Notes: generated by a model from the letters alone, not told the origin. A stretch of DNA of 64,000 bases from Deltaproteobacteria bacterium (GCA_011526105.1 WYAZ01000171.1:1-64000); one strand, 5' to 3'; positions 25,916 through 34,811 are shown, counted from the first letter of the stretch. Program-made: numbers and translations.

Positions 25916-28669
25916 CTACTGCCGCGGCGGCCACAGCGGTGCTTCGAATGACGCGCTGCGGCCCTCATAGCTCTCATTCGGACGAGCCGCGTCAAGGAGG
26001 CCGGGGCTGAGGATCACGTTCTCGAGCGCGGTCTCGGACAACATCCGCCCACAGGCTTCGTACACTGCGTCCGCATCAATGTGCTGATACGCGTATACGT
26101 CGACGGGCCGTCCACACTTGCTCGCCTTACGCACCGCCAAGCTCTCCGCCCGTACCCCCACGACGCTCCCGAGGTTGTCGAGCAGCCCGGGTTCCCCGTC
26201 CATCACGGCGACGATGGGCACGCGGCGTCCGGCTGCGCTCACGAGATCTGCAGCGTCACTGAGGTGGTAGCGGGTGTGCCCGTTGGTGCTCTGGCGCAGA
26301 TGCAGATCGCCGGTGATCTGAAGACCAGTCTTCAGATGTTGATACCCATTGAGGGCGCCGAGGTTTCCGCAGAGCAGATCGGCCGACGTCACGTTGATGA
26401 CATTCGCGAAGATCCCTTCTTGGCGGAGACGATCCGAGGCCCCGAGCGCCTCCGAGCCCATCGCCCCCATCGTGAAGATGTTCACCACGTTCTCTCCGGG
26501 CTCGTAGCCTTCGTAGCCTCGGTAGTCGACGAGGTAGTACGCACCCGCGAGACAGTCCTTGCGCGTGGCCTCGAGCATCTCTGCGGGGGACGCGCCCTTG
26601 AAGCGTAGGTGCTGCTCGAGACGTCGCTCGAGTTCGGCGTGTTTAAATGCGCGCGTCACACACCGCACGAGGACCCCCGTGCGGCCGATGTTGTCACCCG
26701 TGTACGCGCGCCGAACCGCGTCCGAGAGGATCCAATCGATCTCCTGCGCGTAGAAGGGCTCCCAGGTGATGAGATTGGGCATCTGGATGTCGCTCTTCCA
26801 GGAGTGCTGGGCGCCCTCCGACGAAAGCGTCACGCCTGATGGCGTGCCGATCACGATGAAGCTCGAGCCCCAGTACAGGTTGTAGTAGAGCTGATCAAAG
26901 GCGCGTTTGATGAAGAAGTCGTAGATGGTCATGATCGGCACAAAGGGGATACCAATCCGGTCTTTGATCTTGCCGAACGCGCCCACCGCGCTCATCGCAT
27001 TGGCTTCCGCGATCTCGAAGCGAAGGTGGCGGGTCCAAGCCTCTTCGTTCGGGATGAGTCCTGGCCGACGGCGATCTCGCACCCCGAGGTTGTGCTCCCA
27101 ATCCTTCTCGAAGCCCGGACCATAGATCTTCTCGTCCATGGCCGGATTGATGTTCGTCGAGGTGCCGACGTCGGGCGCCATCGTGAGCACGTGCTCCGCG
27201 AGCGGTCCCCATCGGCGGTCATCGTCGCTCAGAATGCGTTGCTTCTGGCCTTTTCGCTCGGCCTCTTGTTGGTTGCCGATGCGGATGAGCTTTCCGGCAA
27301 ACTGCCCCCACACGTACTGGGTGTGCACGAGAGGGAGCAGCTTGAGGTCCAGCCCGAGCGTCTCGGGCAACGGGCCCGCCGCCAGGCTCCGCTGTTCGGT
27401 GCGAGCGAGGTTCTTGTCCTTGAGCGCCCAGAGCTTCTCGGTGCCCTCGCGCAAGGTGGCACGGCGCGAAGCCAGAAAACGCCCCTCCTCAGACTTCTCG
27501 GCAAAGAGCTCGTAGGGGTGGTCCTCGGTGAGCCCGCACTCCTCCAGAACTGCCTTGACCTCGTCCGCTTCCGGCAGGGCGTTGTGGTTGCCTGGCGCCG
27601 CCTGCAGCGAGTGGAGTCCCCAGCCCTTGATCGTGTGCGCGATGATGAGCGTGGGCGAGATGCTCGGTTGACGGGCCTTCCTGAACGCCTCCATCAAGAC
27701 GTCGATGTCGTGCCCACCGAGATCCAAGAAGATCTCGAGCAGCTCGTCGTCCGACAGCGCCTTGAGGAATTTCTCGAGCTTCTTGTTCGCGCTGAGGAGC
27801 TGACCCCGGATGTCCTCGATGTTCCTCTTGTAGAGCAGGATCTGAAAGCCGTAGTCCGAGAAGCCCTTCTCGAGGACCTCTTGTAGGGCCTTGCCGCCGG
27901 GGCGTTTGAACAGCGCCAGGCGCTTCTTGCCGTGGATGAGCTGATGCACGTCCCAGCCGTTGGCCAGCCCGAGGCGCTCCATCCGCTCCCAGTCCGTGCC
28001 TCTCAGCCCGCGTTGGTTGGGGATGCGCGTGCCATCCAGGTTCTGACGATTGTAGTCGACGATCCACGTGACGTTCCCGAGCTCGCGCTCCGCCGCGTCT
28101 GGCATGGCCTCCATGAGCGAGCCCTCGCGGAACTCCGAGTCGCCGAGCAGCGACCAGAAGTGCGCGTCTTTTGGGGCTTCGAATCCGTGGTGTTCTGCGT
28201 ATCGATAGGCGAGTGCGGTGTACATCGAGGCCACCGCCGGGATTCCGACCGAGCCGGTGGGAAAGAAGAAGCTGCCATCGGGGTCAAACTCGGAGTGGTA
28301 GCTCTGAAGCACCGGCTCCCCACGCTTCGAGAACGAGCGGAATCGGGTGAGCACCTCCGCGCCCTCTTCCTCGCTCATCCACCTGCGTCCGAAGGGCTCG
28401 TGAAAGAGGCCCAGCGCGTAGTTCAAGGCATGGTCGATCGGCGAGCCGTGCGGCTTGTTGACGAACACGTCTGCCGGCCCTCGAATCCCGAGGTGCAGAG
28501 CCGACATGATGTGGACGCAAGAGGCGCAGCCGGCCGGATGACCGCCCACTTTCGGGTCGCCCTCCTGCTTGTCCTTGCGGTGGTTGGCATCGACGATCAG
28601 CTTGGTGGCGTAGGCTAGGACCCGGTGCGCGATCGCGGCGATGAGCTCGGACTCGGTTCGTTTCTTCAC
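25916..28669 (-). CDS. aceE: Pyruvate/2-oxoacid dehydrogenase E1 component, homodimeric AceE type
   Basis: The product resembles the large single-chain E1 that decarboxylates pyruvate with thiamine diphosphate and acylates the E2 lipoyl group. Family features include KPHGSPIDHALNYALGLF, the cofactor region opening GDSEFREGS (GDS replaces the usual GDG) and closing at YNRQNLDG, LIIAHTIKGWGLH, and TLSSEGAQHSWKSD. From GTG 28669 the protein is 917 residues and lacks the roughly 80-residue E2-contact segment at the N-terminus of Escherichia coli AceE. An in-frame ATG at 28768 would abut the divergent regulator's start codon and leave no promoter. No E2 or E3 gene is nearby. Confidence 0.8.
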   Translation of the reverse strand: MKKRTESELIAAIAHRVLAYATKLIVDANHRKDKQEGDPKVGGHPAGCASCVHIMSALHLGIRGPADVFVNKPHGSPIDHALNYALGLFHEPFGRRWMSEEEGAEVLTRFRSFSKRGEPVLQSYHSEFDPDGSFFFPTGSVGIPAVASMYTALAYRYAEHHGFEAPKDAHFWSLLGDSEFREGSLMEAMPDAAERELGNVTWIVDYNRQNLDGTRIPNQRGLRGTDWERMERLGLANGWDVHQLIHGKKRLALFKRPGGKALQEVLEKGFSDYGFQILLYKRNIEDIRGQLLSANKKLEKFLKALSDDELLEIFLDLGGHDIDVLMEAFRKARQPSISPTLIIAHTIKGWGLHSLQAAPGNHNALPEADEVKAVLEECGLTEDHPYELFAEKSEEGRFLASRRATLREGTEKLWALKDKNLARTEQRSLAAGPLPETLGLDLKLLPLVHTQYVWGQFAGKLIRIGNQQEAERKGQKQRILSDDDRRWGPLAEHVLTMAPDVGTSTNINPAMDEKIYGPGFEKDWEHNLGVRDRRRPGLIPNEEAWTRHLRFEIAEANAMSAVGAFGKIKDRIGIPFVPIMTIYDFFIKRAFDQLYYNLYWGSSFIVIGTPSGVTLSSEGAQHSWKSDIQMPNLITWEPFYAQEIDWILSDAVRRAYTGDNIGRTGVLVRCVTRAFKHAELERRLEQHLRFKGASPAEMLEATRKDCLAGAYYLVDYRGYEGYEPGENVVNIFTMGAMGSEALGASDRLRQEGIFANVINVTSADLLCGNLGALNGYQHLKTGLQITGDLHLRQSTNGHTRYHLSDAADLVSAAGRRVPIVAVMDGEPGLLDNLGSVVGVRAESLAVRKASKCGRPVDVYAYQHIDADAVYEACGRMLSETALENVILSPGLLDAARPNESYEGRSASFEAPLWPPRQ

Positions 28670-28709
28670 CGGCCCGTCATACCCGAGGTGACGTCCTTGC
28701 TCTAGGACG

Positions 28710-28738
28710 TTGTCTAAACTGTACTCGTGTACTAGTAC
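28710..28738 (+). promoter_or_regulatory. Candidate promoter of the Trp-repressor-family gene, overlapped by its operator
   Basis: TTGTCT (28710-28715) and TAGTAC (28733-28738) lie 17 bases apart, about 30 bases before the start codon. The perfect palindrome GTACTAGTAC (28729-28738) covers the -10 box. Both half-sites of the Escherichia coli trp operator, GTACTAG and CTAGTAC, can be read in it. The same palindrome lies 60 bases upstream of the divergent aceE-like start. The promoter call is weak; the palindrome is certain. Confidence 0.5.
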
Positions 28739-28766
28739 GTACGCCGTGGGTCCCCAGAGAAGAACC

Positions 28767-29054
28767 ATGCCCTCAGGCCTCGCCGAGCTCAGCCAAGTCC
28801 TGGCCCTCATGCAGAAACCCGAGGAGATAGCGCGTTTTCTCGAGGACCTCCTGAGCGCGGCGGAGATTGACGCGGTCTCGGAGCGTTGGGCGATCGTGAA
28901 GCTGCTCGACGCCGGCCGAACCCAGCGCGAAACCCGAGATGCCCTCGGTTGCGGCATCGCCACCGTCACACGCGGGCAACACCAGCTTCGTCACGGCACC
29001 GGCGGTTTCCGTCAGGCCCTTTGGCTCACGGAGGCGTGGAACGGGCGCCGGTGA
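28767..29054 (+). CDS. Trp-repressor (TrpR) family transcriptional regulator
   Basis: The 95-residue product matches TrpR in size and in its DNA-binding part: RTQRETRDALGCGIATVTRG aligns with the Escherichia coli helix-turn-helix that also reads GIAT-TRG, and the preceding ERWAIVKLLDAG fits the family. Whether it senses tryptophan is not known. ATG 28767 is preferred over an in-frame start at 28710, which would run through the promoter palindrome. It is divergent from the aceE-like gene and its last 29 bases overlap, tail to tail, the tlpA-like gene. Confidence 0.82.
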   Translation: MPSGLAELSQVLALMQKPEEIARFLEDLLSAAEIDAVSERWAIVKLLDAGRTQRETRDALGCGIATVTRGQHQLRHGTGGFRQALWLTEAWNGRR

Positions 29055-29634
29055 GTTTTGTCAGCAGCGCACTCAGCACTCGCTCTTCGTAGCCCACATG
29101 AACTTCCGTGATCGTGCCCGACGCGCCGTCGATGAGCAGCGCATACGGCAGGGCGCTCGCGCGATAGCGCCTGGAGAGAATGCCAAAGCGATCGAGCAGC
29201 ACGGGGAACGGCGCTTCGATCTCGGTCTCGACGAACTTCGCCATTTCGATCTGCCCGGCTTCCTCGCGGTCCACCACGACCCCGAGGAGCTCGACCCCCG
29301 CCTGTTTGAGCTCCGCATGGCGTTTCGCGAGCTGGGTCCACTCCACGCGGCACGGTGCGCAGTAGGACGCAGCGAAACTGAGAAACACGGCCTTCGTCGG
29401 AGACTTCGCTTTGGCGCCCACAAACTCGGCGAGAGCGGCGCTCTGCCGGCCGCAGAGCTTCGGGTTCATGGTCTTCAGGGTGAAGCCGGGCGCGGTCTCG
29501 CCCACCGCCAGACCCGCCTCTTGGGCATTCGCTGGGTTGTCCCAGGCGTGCACCAGCTCCAGGGTCAGACCGAGGACAACGCAGAATGACAGTCGAACCC
29601 CAGCGCCCACCGCCTCATTCTGCCCGGGGCTCAC
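29026..29634 (-). CDS. TlpA/ResA-like exported thioredoxin-fold protein
   Basis: The 202-residue product has an N-terminal hydrophobic segment (about 14-30), likely a signal peptide or anchor, then a thioredoxin fold of the alkyl-hydroperoxide-reductase/TlpA type: VGETAPGFTLKTMN, a CAPC active site at 92-95, and VELLGVVVDREEAGQ. It is probably a periplasmic thiol-disulfide oxidoreductase. I choose GTG 29634 because GTGA overlaps the stop of the upstream ABC transporter gene, implying coupling; a GTG at 29610 is the alternative. The 3' end overlaps the convergent regulator gene. Confidence 0.8.
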   Translation of the reverse strand: MSPGQNEAVGAGVRLSFCVVLGLTLELVHAWDNPANAQEAGLAVGETAPGFTLKTMNPKLCGRQSAALAEFVGAKAKSPTKAVFLSFAASYCAPCRVEWTQLAKRHAELKQAGVELLGVVVDREEAGQIEMAKFVETEIEAPFPVLLDRFGILSRRYRASALPYALLIDGASGTITEVHVGYEERVLSALLTKLTGARSTPP

Positions 29635-31493
29635 CCGGATCGCCAGCCCTCCAGGTAGCCTTGAGCCTGAAGCCGAAAGAGCTGCGCATACCGACCGTTC
29701 TGGGCCAGGAGCGCTTCGTGGCTGCCGGACTCCTTCAGGGTTCCGTCCGCGAGAACCACGATACGATCCGCCATCCGGACCGTCGAGAAGCGGTGGGAGA
29801 TGAGAAACGCGGTCTTGTGTTCGGCGAGTCGCTGAAAGCGCTCGAAGAGTCGGTGCTCGGCTTCGGCATCTAACGCAGCGCTGGGCTCGTCGAGGATCAG
29901 GATGTCCGCCTCGCGCATGAAGGCACGCGAGACAGCGAGCTTCTGCCACTGCCCGGTCGACAGCTCGGTCCCTCCGTCGAACCAGCGCCCCAGCTGCGTA
30001 TCGAGTCCGCGTGGGAGCTCGCGAACGAGCTCGAGCGCGTCGCCCGAGTCGGCGGCCCTCAGGATGCGCTCTCGGTCTTCGAGGTGGCGGAGGTCTCCGA
30101 GGCCGATGTTTTCGCCCGCGGTGAACTGATAGCTCACGAAGTCCTGCAGCACGACGGCGAAGCGCTGCCTGAGCTCCTCCGGGTTCAGCTCGACCGTGGG
30201 TACTCCGTCGATGAGGATCTGCCCAGAGGTCGGACGGTACAGTCCCGTGAGCAGCTTCACCAGCGTGCTCTTCCCCGCGCCATTGGCGCCCACGAGCGCG
30301 ATCTTCTCCCCCGGCTCGACCTCGAGGTTGAAACCACGCAGCACCGGGGCTCGCCCGCCGGGGTACGAGAAGCTCACGTCCTGAAAGACAACTCGGCCGC
30401 GTCCCGCCGTCTTGGCAACCGCCGGAGCGAGCTCGCGCATCGCGGTGCCTCCCTCTTTGGTCTCGATGCGCAGGAACGAGAACAAGTTCGACATGAAGAG
30501 GCTGTCTTCGTACGAGCTTCCTACCGCAAACAGCAGGTCGCGGAGCGCGGTCTGCCCCTGCCTAAAGATCGCAAGGTAGAAGGTCATCTCCCCGAGGCTC
30601 AGGTGGCCGCCCGCGGTTCGCAGCACGATCCAGGCGTAGGTGCCGTAGAAGGTCGCAGTGGAGAGCAGCCCGAGCACGAAACCGAAGCCGGCGCGGCGGA
30701 TGGCGAGGCTTCGGTCTTCACCGTAGAACTTCTGATACAGCCCCCGGTAGAGCCCCAGGATGTGTTCCGACAAGGAGTAGAGCTTGACCTCCTTGGCTTC
30801 GCGGTCGCGGGTGAGGAGCCACTCGAGGTACTTCATCCGCCGCCCCTCGGGCGCGCGCCAGGAGAAGAGGCCGTAGGCCTCGCGGGAGAAGCGGAGCTCG
30901 GAGAAGAAGGACGGCAGCGTCGCCACCGCGAGCGCGAGCACCGCAAGTGGACTGAAGGTCACCAGGGCGATCGCCAGTGAAGCGAGCGTGAGCAGATCGC
31001 GCACGAAGCCCGTGAGGGTGGTGAAGACGTTGAGCGGACGCGACGACGCCTCACGTCGAGCGTTCTGAAGCCGGTCGTAGATTTTTGGATCTTCGAAGTG
31101 CGCGAGTTCGAGCTCGGTCGCCTTCGCGAGGATGCGCAGGTTGATGAGGTGTCCGAGCTTGAGCCCGAGCAGCGCCCGGGTGAGCTGCGAGCCCCGAGAG
31201 AGCGCCAGTCCAAACGCCATGAGACCCGCCTCGACGGCCACGTAGATCACCGCCATACGTCCGGCCTCGGGGTCGGAGGCCAAGGCGGCGACCACGGCAT
31301 CGACGATGAGCCGGCCGACGTAGGCCACCGCGAGCGGCAGGAGCCCGCCGAGGATACCGAGAATGCCGATGAGGGCGGCCGAAAAGCGGTCCGCTTCGAG
31401 CACGAGGCGAAGCGTCGGGCCGAGTTCGCGGAGGACGACCCGAAAAGACCGAAGCCCGGTCGAGTCCGAGGGGTCTTCGTGGCGGGGGCGCAC
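29631..31493 (-). CDS. ABC exporter, fused membrane and ATPase domains
   Basis: This 620-residue half-transporter has a membrane domain (six hydrophobic segments within about 35-310) and an ATPase domain with Walker A GANGAGKST near 400, Q-loop VVLQDF, signature LSTGQ near 509 in place of LSGGQ, Walker B ILILDEPSAALD near 529, and H-loop LISHRFSTV. It likely works as a homodimer; the substrate is unknown. It starts at GTG 31493, 56 bases after the Gly-rich gene, and overlaps the thioredoxin-like gene, so the three may be co-transcribed. Confidence 0.88.
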   Translation of the reverse strand: MRPRHEDPSDSTGLRSFRVVLRELGPTLRLVLEADRFSAALIGILGILGGLLPLAVAYVGRLIVDAVVAALASDPEAGRMAVIYVAVEAGLMAFGLALSRGSQLTRALLGLKLGHLINLRILAKATELELAHFEDPKIYDRLQNARREASSRPLNVFTTLTGFVRDLLTLASLAIALVTFSPLAVLALAVATLPSFFSELRFSREAYGLFSWRAPEGRRMKYLEWLLTRDREAKEVKLYSLSEHILGLYRGLYQKFYGEDRSLAIRRAGFGFVLGLLSTATFYGTYAWIVLRTAGGHLSLGEMTFYLAIFRQGQTALRDLLFAVGSSYEDSLFMSNLFSFLRIETKEGGTAMRELAPAVAKTAGRGRVVFQDVSFSYPGGRAPVLRGFNLEVEPGEKIALVGANGAGKSTLVKLLTGLYRPTSGQILIDGVPTVELNPEELRQRFAVVLQDFVSYQFTAGENIGLGDLRHLEDRERILRAADSGDALELVRELPRGLDTQLGRWFDGGTELSTGQWQKLAVSRAFMREADILILDEPSAALDAEAEHRLFERFQRLAEHKTAFLISHRFSTVRMADRIVVLADGTLKESGSHEALLAQNGRYAQLFRLQAQGYLEGWRSG

Positions 31494-31549
31494 CGGGCGA
31501 GGCTACTCGCCCAGCGCGTGGGAGTGAAGGTTCGAGAGAGCCAGTCCGC

Positions 31550-32704
31550 TCAGCGACCGATCGACTGGATGATGTTCTTCGCGGTCTCGTTGTACTTGTC
31601 GATGATCTGGCGAAGCATGTCGAACATCTGGCTGCGCTTGTCGATGAGACGCTTCAGCTTCATGGTCTCCACGTCGATGGAAGGGCTCGACCCACCCTTG
31701 CCGCCGCCTTCAGCACCGCCGCCACCTGCTGCACCGCCGGCGCCCTTGGCCCCGTCGGTGCCGCCTTTGCCGCCCTTGCTCTGCTGCTGCTGGATCTTGT
31801 TGATGTAGTTGGCCTGCTCTTCGATCTCTTTATCCATCTTCTTCATGATCAACATGATCATGAGGCAGACCTTGTCTTCGACGGTCAGAGAGGGGTCAGC
31901 GAGGAGTCGACTGAACTCGTCTCCGCCGCCCGCAGCGGCCGCACCACCTCCGGCAGCCGCACCACCGCCCAAGCTCGGCGAGGTCCCGAAGCCTCCGGTG
32001 GCCCCGCTTCCGGGCATGTACGTCCCGCTTCGGGCGCCAGCCCCGCCGCCGCCGGGCATGTAGCTCCCGCCGCCGCCGAGCATCCCGTCCATCACTCCAG
32101 CGAGTGCTCCCAGCATCGCGGCTTGGTGTACGCCGCCCCCCATCGCGGCGTTGACTCCGCTCGCGACCCCGCCCGCGGCTCGGCTGAGATTGTCGAGCAT
32201 TCCGAGCGCAGAGAAGGCCGCCGCGTTATGCGCGCCGCCGGCCGGAGAATAGCCGGGCGGAAAGGGCACCAAGGTGAGCCGACCGTCGTTGCGGCCATCC
32301 GGCACGATGCGTCCGCCCATCATCATCTCGAACTGCTGCCGAGCGAACGGGTGTCGCTTCAAGAACCGCTCGAGCTTCGCGCCCTTGCGGCGGGCTTTGA
32401 GCTGCTCGAAGAAGTTGGCGCCGGGAGGCGCCGCTCCGAGGTCCATGTTCTGGGCTGGAGCGTAGTGGCCCGGGCAGCAGCAGCCGCCCGCGAAGGGAGG
32501 CGGCATGCACATCGGCGCCGGAAGTCCGCCGCTCGACAAGAGGCTGCCGAGCGCGTGAGGAGACATGGCGAGGCGCTCGAACTGATCCACGAGGCCGTGC
32601 ATCCGCTCGGTTTGCTGCTCGAGCTGGCTGAGCACGCCCTCCATCTGCAGGCCCATGGCCCTGAGCAGATGGCTTCCGCCTACGAGTCCTATTAGTGACG
32701 ACAT
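31550..32704 (-). CDS. Gly-rich protein with helical ends, unknown function
   Basis: I do not recognise this 384-residue protein. It has a helical N-terminus (1-50), a Cys/Pro patch (CMPPPFAGGCCCPGH near 66-80), a basic helical stretch (about 95-125), a long Gly/Ala/Met-rich low-complexity middle with two YMPG repeats (about 160-270), and a helical C-terminus with LMIMLIMKKMDKEIEEQ and a final YNETAKNIIQSIG. No signal peptide is seen. The alternation of hydrophobic helices and low-complexity sequence resembles secreted or self-assembling proteins, which is inference. AGGAGG six to eight bases upstream fixes ATG 32704. Confidence 0.7.
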   Translation of the reverse strand: MSSLIGLVGGSHLLRAMGLQMEGVLSQLEQQTERMHGLVDQFERLAMSPHALGSLLSSGGLPAPMCMPPPFAGGCCCPGHYAPAQNMDLGAAPPGANFFEQLKARRKGAKLERFLKRHPFARQQFEMMMGGRIVPDGRNDGRLTLVPFPPGYSPAGGAHNAAAFSALGMLDNLSRAAGGVASGVNAAMGGGVHQAAMLGALAGVMDGMLGGGGSYMPGGGGAGARSGTYMPGSGATGGFGTSPSLGGGAAAGGGAAAAGGGDEFSRLLADPSLTVEDKVCLMIMLIMKKMDKEIEEQANYINKIQQQQSKGGKGGTDGAKGAGGAAGGGGAEGGGKGGSSPSIDVETMKLKRLIDKRSQMFDMLRQIIDKYNETAKNIIQSIGR

Positions 32705-32881
32705 CTGTGCCTCCTCCTAGAGTCCGGGCACCGAGCGCCCAGCACGAGGAACAGCAAGTGACGGGCCATGAGGAGCGGGCTTTTAGAAACAGCTAGTTAG
32801 GGGAGGGACCGGCGTTCTTCTGTGCAGTCATGCACCGCTGTTGGTGCAGAAGCGCCCGGGCGGGAATGCGGGGCCGGGGAA

Positions 32882-33328
32882 TCAGCGCTTGGCGAGCGCG
32901 ACGGTCTGTTCGGGGACTTCGCTGACCGGAACGAGCGTGGCCTTCAGGACCATCTTCTCGTCACGAGGCAGATAGGCCACCTTGACCGGGGTACCGAGGC
33001 AGTCGGCGGCGTCGTGAAGGGCCACACACCGCCAGCGCGGAACGACGCCGGTGGGGGCCACCGAGTAGATCTCAAACACCAACGCGCTCCCCTGCGAAAG
33101 CAGGCTGGGTTCGGCCTCGAAGCTCGCAAAACGCCGCCCGTCCGTGCGCTCGCGCACCACGGTGGTCGCCTGATGATAACGAACCAACGAAACCTCGGTC
33201 GTGTTGGCGGTCTCGGAGCTCTTGAGAGGGGCCCGCGCCGCCGGCTCCGCGCTCCATCCCAGGTTGGGGGCACCCACCATCACCCCTAATGCCATCGCCC
33301 ATCCGGTCCAAACTGTGAGCTTTCGCAT
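32882..33328 (-). CDS. Secreted protein of unknown function
   Basis: This 148-residue product has a classical signal peptide (MRKLTVWTGWAMALGVMVG then GWSAEP, cleavage after about residue 26) and a small, beta-predicted mature part with two cysteines (RWRC and ADCLG) that could form a disulfide. No family is recognised. A strong ribosome-binding site (GGAGGGG) precedes the ATG, suggesting high expression. It stands 177 bases upstream of the Gly-rich gene in the same orientation. Confidence 0.7.
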   Translation of the reverse strand: MRKLTVWTGWAMALGVMVGAPNLGWSAEPAARAPLKSSETANTTEVSLVRYHQATTVVRERTDGRRFASFEAEPSLLSQGSALVFEIYSVAPTGVVPRWRCVALHDAADCLGTPVKVAYLPRDEKMVLKATLVPVSEVPEQTVALAKR

Positions 33329-33430
33329 ATCCCCTCCGAGATTTCTGTACGCAACCGCGTCTGTAAGAAAACAATACTTAAACTAGACCCGTAATCTATG
33401 TGTCATTTCTTAGCCTGACCAGTATGTTTT
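33329..33430 (-). promoter_or_regulatory. AT-rich leader/promoter region of the secreted protein gene
   Basis: This stretch is conspicuously AT-rich for the window. On the minus strand it contains TTGCAA followed 17 bases later by TAAGAA, and further down ATGACA with AT-rich sequence behind it; both are possible sigma-70 promoters. Neither is strong enough to choose. Confidence 0.35.
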
Positions 33431-33551
33431 TGCAAGCCCCGGTCATCGATCCGATGCTGAAAAGGACGAGGTCGCCCCAACCCGCAAGAAACGCGGGCGC
33501 AGCTCCGCCCTGAGGCCGTTCGTGCTCAGGACTTGGGGTGATGAGGAGGCG

Positions 33552-33851
33552 CTACGCGCCCGAAGCGGGCTCGAGGGCCGCGCTCAAGCGCTTGTCGATG
33601 GAAGACTGCACTTTTTCGGCCTTGATACCGGCCGCCTTCGCGAGCATGCCCAGCTTCACGGAGACCACGACCTTGCTGGTCGAGACATCGACGGTGCCGG
33701 AGGCGCCGGTGCCCTTGAGCTCGGCTCTGGCGCCGTTCCAGCTCAGCTTGAGGCCGTACTTGCTCTCGAGCTCCGCTGCAAACGGCTCGAGGGCCTTCTT
33801 GGCGGCTTCGATGGAGAGCTGGTGGCTCTTCTCGACGCGGATGTCGCCCAT
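33552..33851 (-). CDS. Polyhydroxyalkanoic acid system (PHA_gran_rgn-like) protein
   Basis: This 99-residue protein matches the small family first linked to polyhydroxyalkanoate granules but widely found near unrelated genes: an [22 protein letters not shown] opening (residues about 4-25), a central SWNGARAELKGTGASGTVDVS, and KVVVSVKLGMLAKAAG, ending in IDKRLSAAL. Its function outside PHA producers is unknown, and no PHA synthase is nearby. It begins two bases after the rpmG stop codon, so it is co-transcribed with a ribosomal protein gene. Confidence 0.75.
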   Translation of the reverse strand: MGDIRVEKSHQLSIEAAKKALEPFAAELESKYGLKLSWNGARAELKGTGASGTVDVSTSKVVVSVKLGMLAKAAGIKAEKVQSSIDKRLSAALEPASGA

Positions 33852-33853
33852 GC

Positions 33854-34021
33854 CTACTTGATCTTCTTCTCGACGAAGAGGACGTGCTTGCGCACCTTCG
33901 GATCGTACTTCTTGAGCTGCAGCTTCGTCGTGGAAGTCCGCCGGTTCTTGCTCGTTACGTAGTAGTAGCCGGTTCCTGCCGACGACTCGAGCTTGATCAG
34001 CTCTCGACCTTGCTTGGCCAT
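33854..34021 (-). CDS. rpmG: Ribosomal protein L33
   Basis: This short gene encodes 55 residues, from [18 protein letters not shown] through [10 protein letters not shown] and [17 protein letters not shown] to a final KKIK, aligning end to end with Escherichia coli L33. There are no cysteines, so it is the zinc-independent form. GAGGAG lies seven to eight bases upstream of the ATG. It is not beside secE/nusG or rpmB, its usual partners in other lineages, but upstream of the PHA-system-like gene. Confidence 0.93.
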   Translation of the reverse strand: MAKQGRELIKLESSAGTGYYYVTSKNRRTSTTKLQLKKYDPKVRKHVLFVEKKIK

Positions 34022-34082
34022 ATCAGTCTCCTCTCGGGCCGTGCCCGAAGCTGCGGCTCATATCGAGCCTCGGGGCTTTCGG

Positions 34083-34811
34083 TCAACGTCTACCTGCGCA
34101 GGCTGGAGAACCGTCTCCGGGTTTCTGCCTGGGAAGCGCCGCCGTGGCGGCTTTGCGGCTGCGGGGGGCCACGTACGTCGGCGCGCCCGAGAGCGACTCG
34201 AGCAGGGCTTCCAGGTCCGCGAGTTCGTCCACGTCCCTGCCCTGCTCCAGCGCCAGCAGTCTGCAGCCGATCCGTTCGGCGGCGCTGCGGGTGCTCGACA
34301 TGACCGCGTTCGTCGACCACGGGATCGCCTCGAGTAGCCCGGGAAAAGGTCCCGCGAAGGCGATGAGATCGTAGCCCCCATCGAGCGTGGGCCCGCAAAC
34401 CACGTCCCAGTCCGCGCTCGCCAGCGCAGCGAAGGCCTCCTCCAGGCGGGACTCGGGCATCGCGGGCGCATCGCTTCCGATGATCACGGTGTGCCGCGCC
34501 CCGGTCTTGGCCCGGGTGTGCTCGATCTTCTCACCGAGCGTGTCTCCCTGCTGAGCAAACACACGCCAAGCCGGGCCGGGGACCATCGCGGCGGCCAGTT
34601 CGAGTTCCTCCGGGGCCGAAACCGCCACCGAGAAGAAGACCTGCGCCCGCGAGCCGATGCGCGCGCGCTCCACGAGATCGAACACGTCCAAAAGGAACGC
34701 TTCATAGAGCCGAGCCGCCTGCGCCTCTCCGAGCGCCGCGGCCAGCCGTGTCTTGACCTTCCCCGGCGCCGGCAAGCGCCCCATCACCACGATGGCCCGC
34801 TCTATCTCCAT
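34083..34811 (-). CDS. DUF2064/TIGR04282-type glycosyltransferase-like protein
   Basis: This 242-residue protein belongs to the GT-A-fold family DUF2064, often annotated as an arsenosugar-type glycosyltransferase: VMGRLPAPGKVKTRLA at the N-terminus, VIIGSDAPAMP near 110, and CGPTLDGGYDLIAF near 137. The acceptor and donor are unknown. I prefer ATG 34811, 11 bases after the preceding stop; a GTG at 34838 would overlap it. No radical-SAM or arsenic gene accompanies it here. Confidence 0.8.
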   Translation of the reverse strand: MEIERAIVVMGRLPAPGKVKTRLAAALGEAQAARLYEAFLLDVFDLVERARIGSRAQVFFSVAVSAPEELELAAAMVPGPAWRVFAQQGDTLGEKIEHTRAKTGARHTVIIGSDAPAMPESRLEEAFAALASADWDVVCGPTLDGGYDLIAFAGPFPGLLEAIPWSTNAVMSSTRSAAERIGCRLLALEQGRDVDELADLEALLESLSGAPTYVAPRSRKAATAALPRQKPGDGSPACAGRR

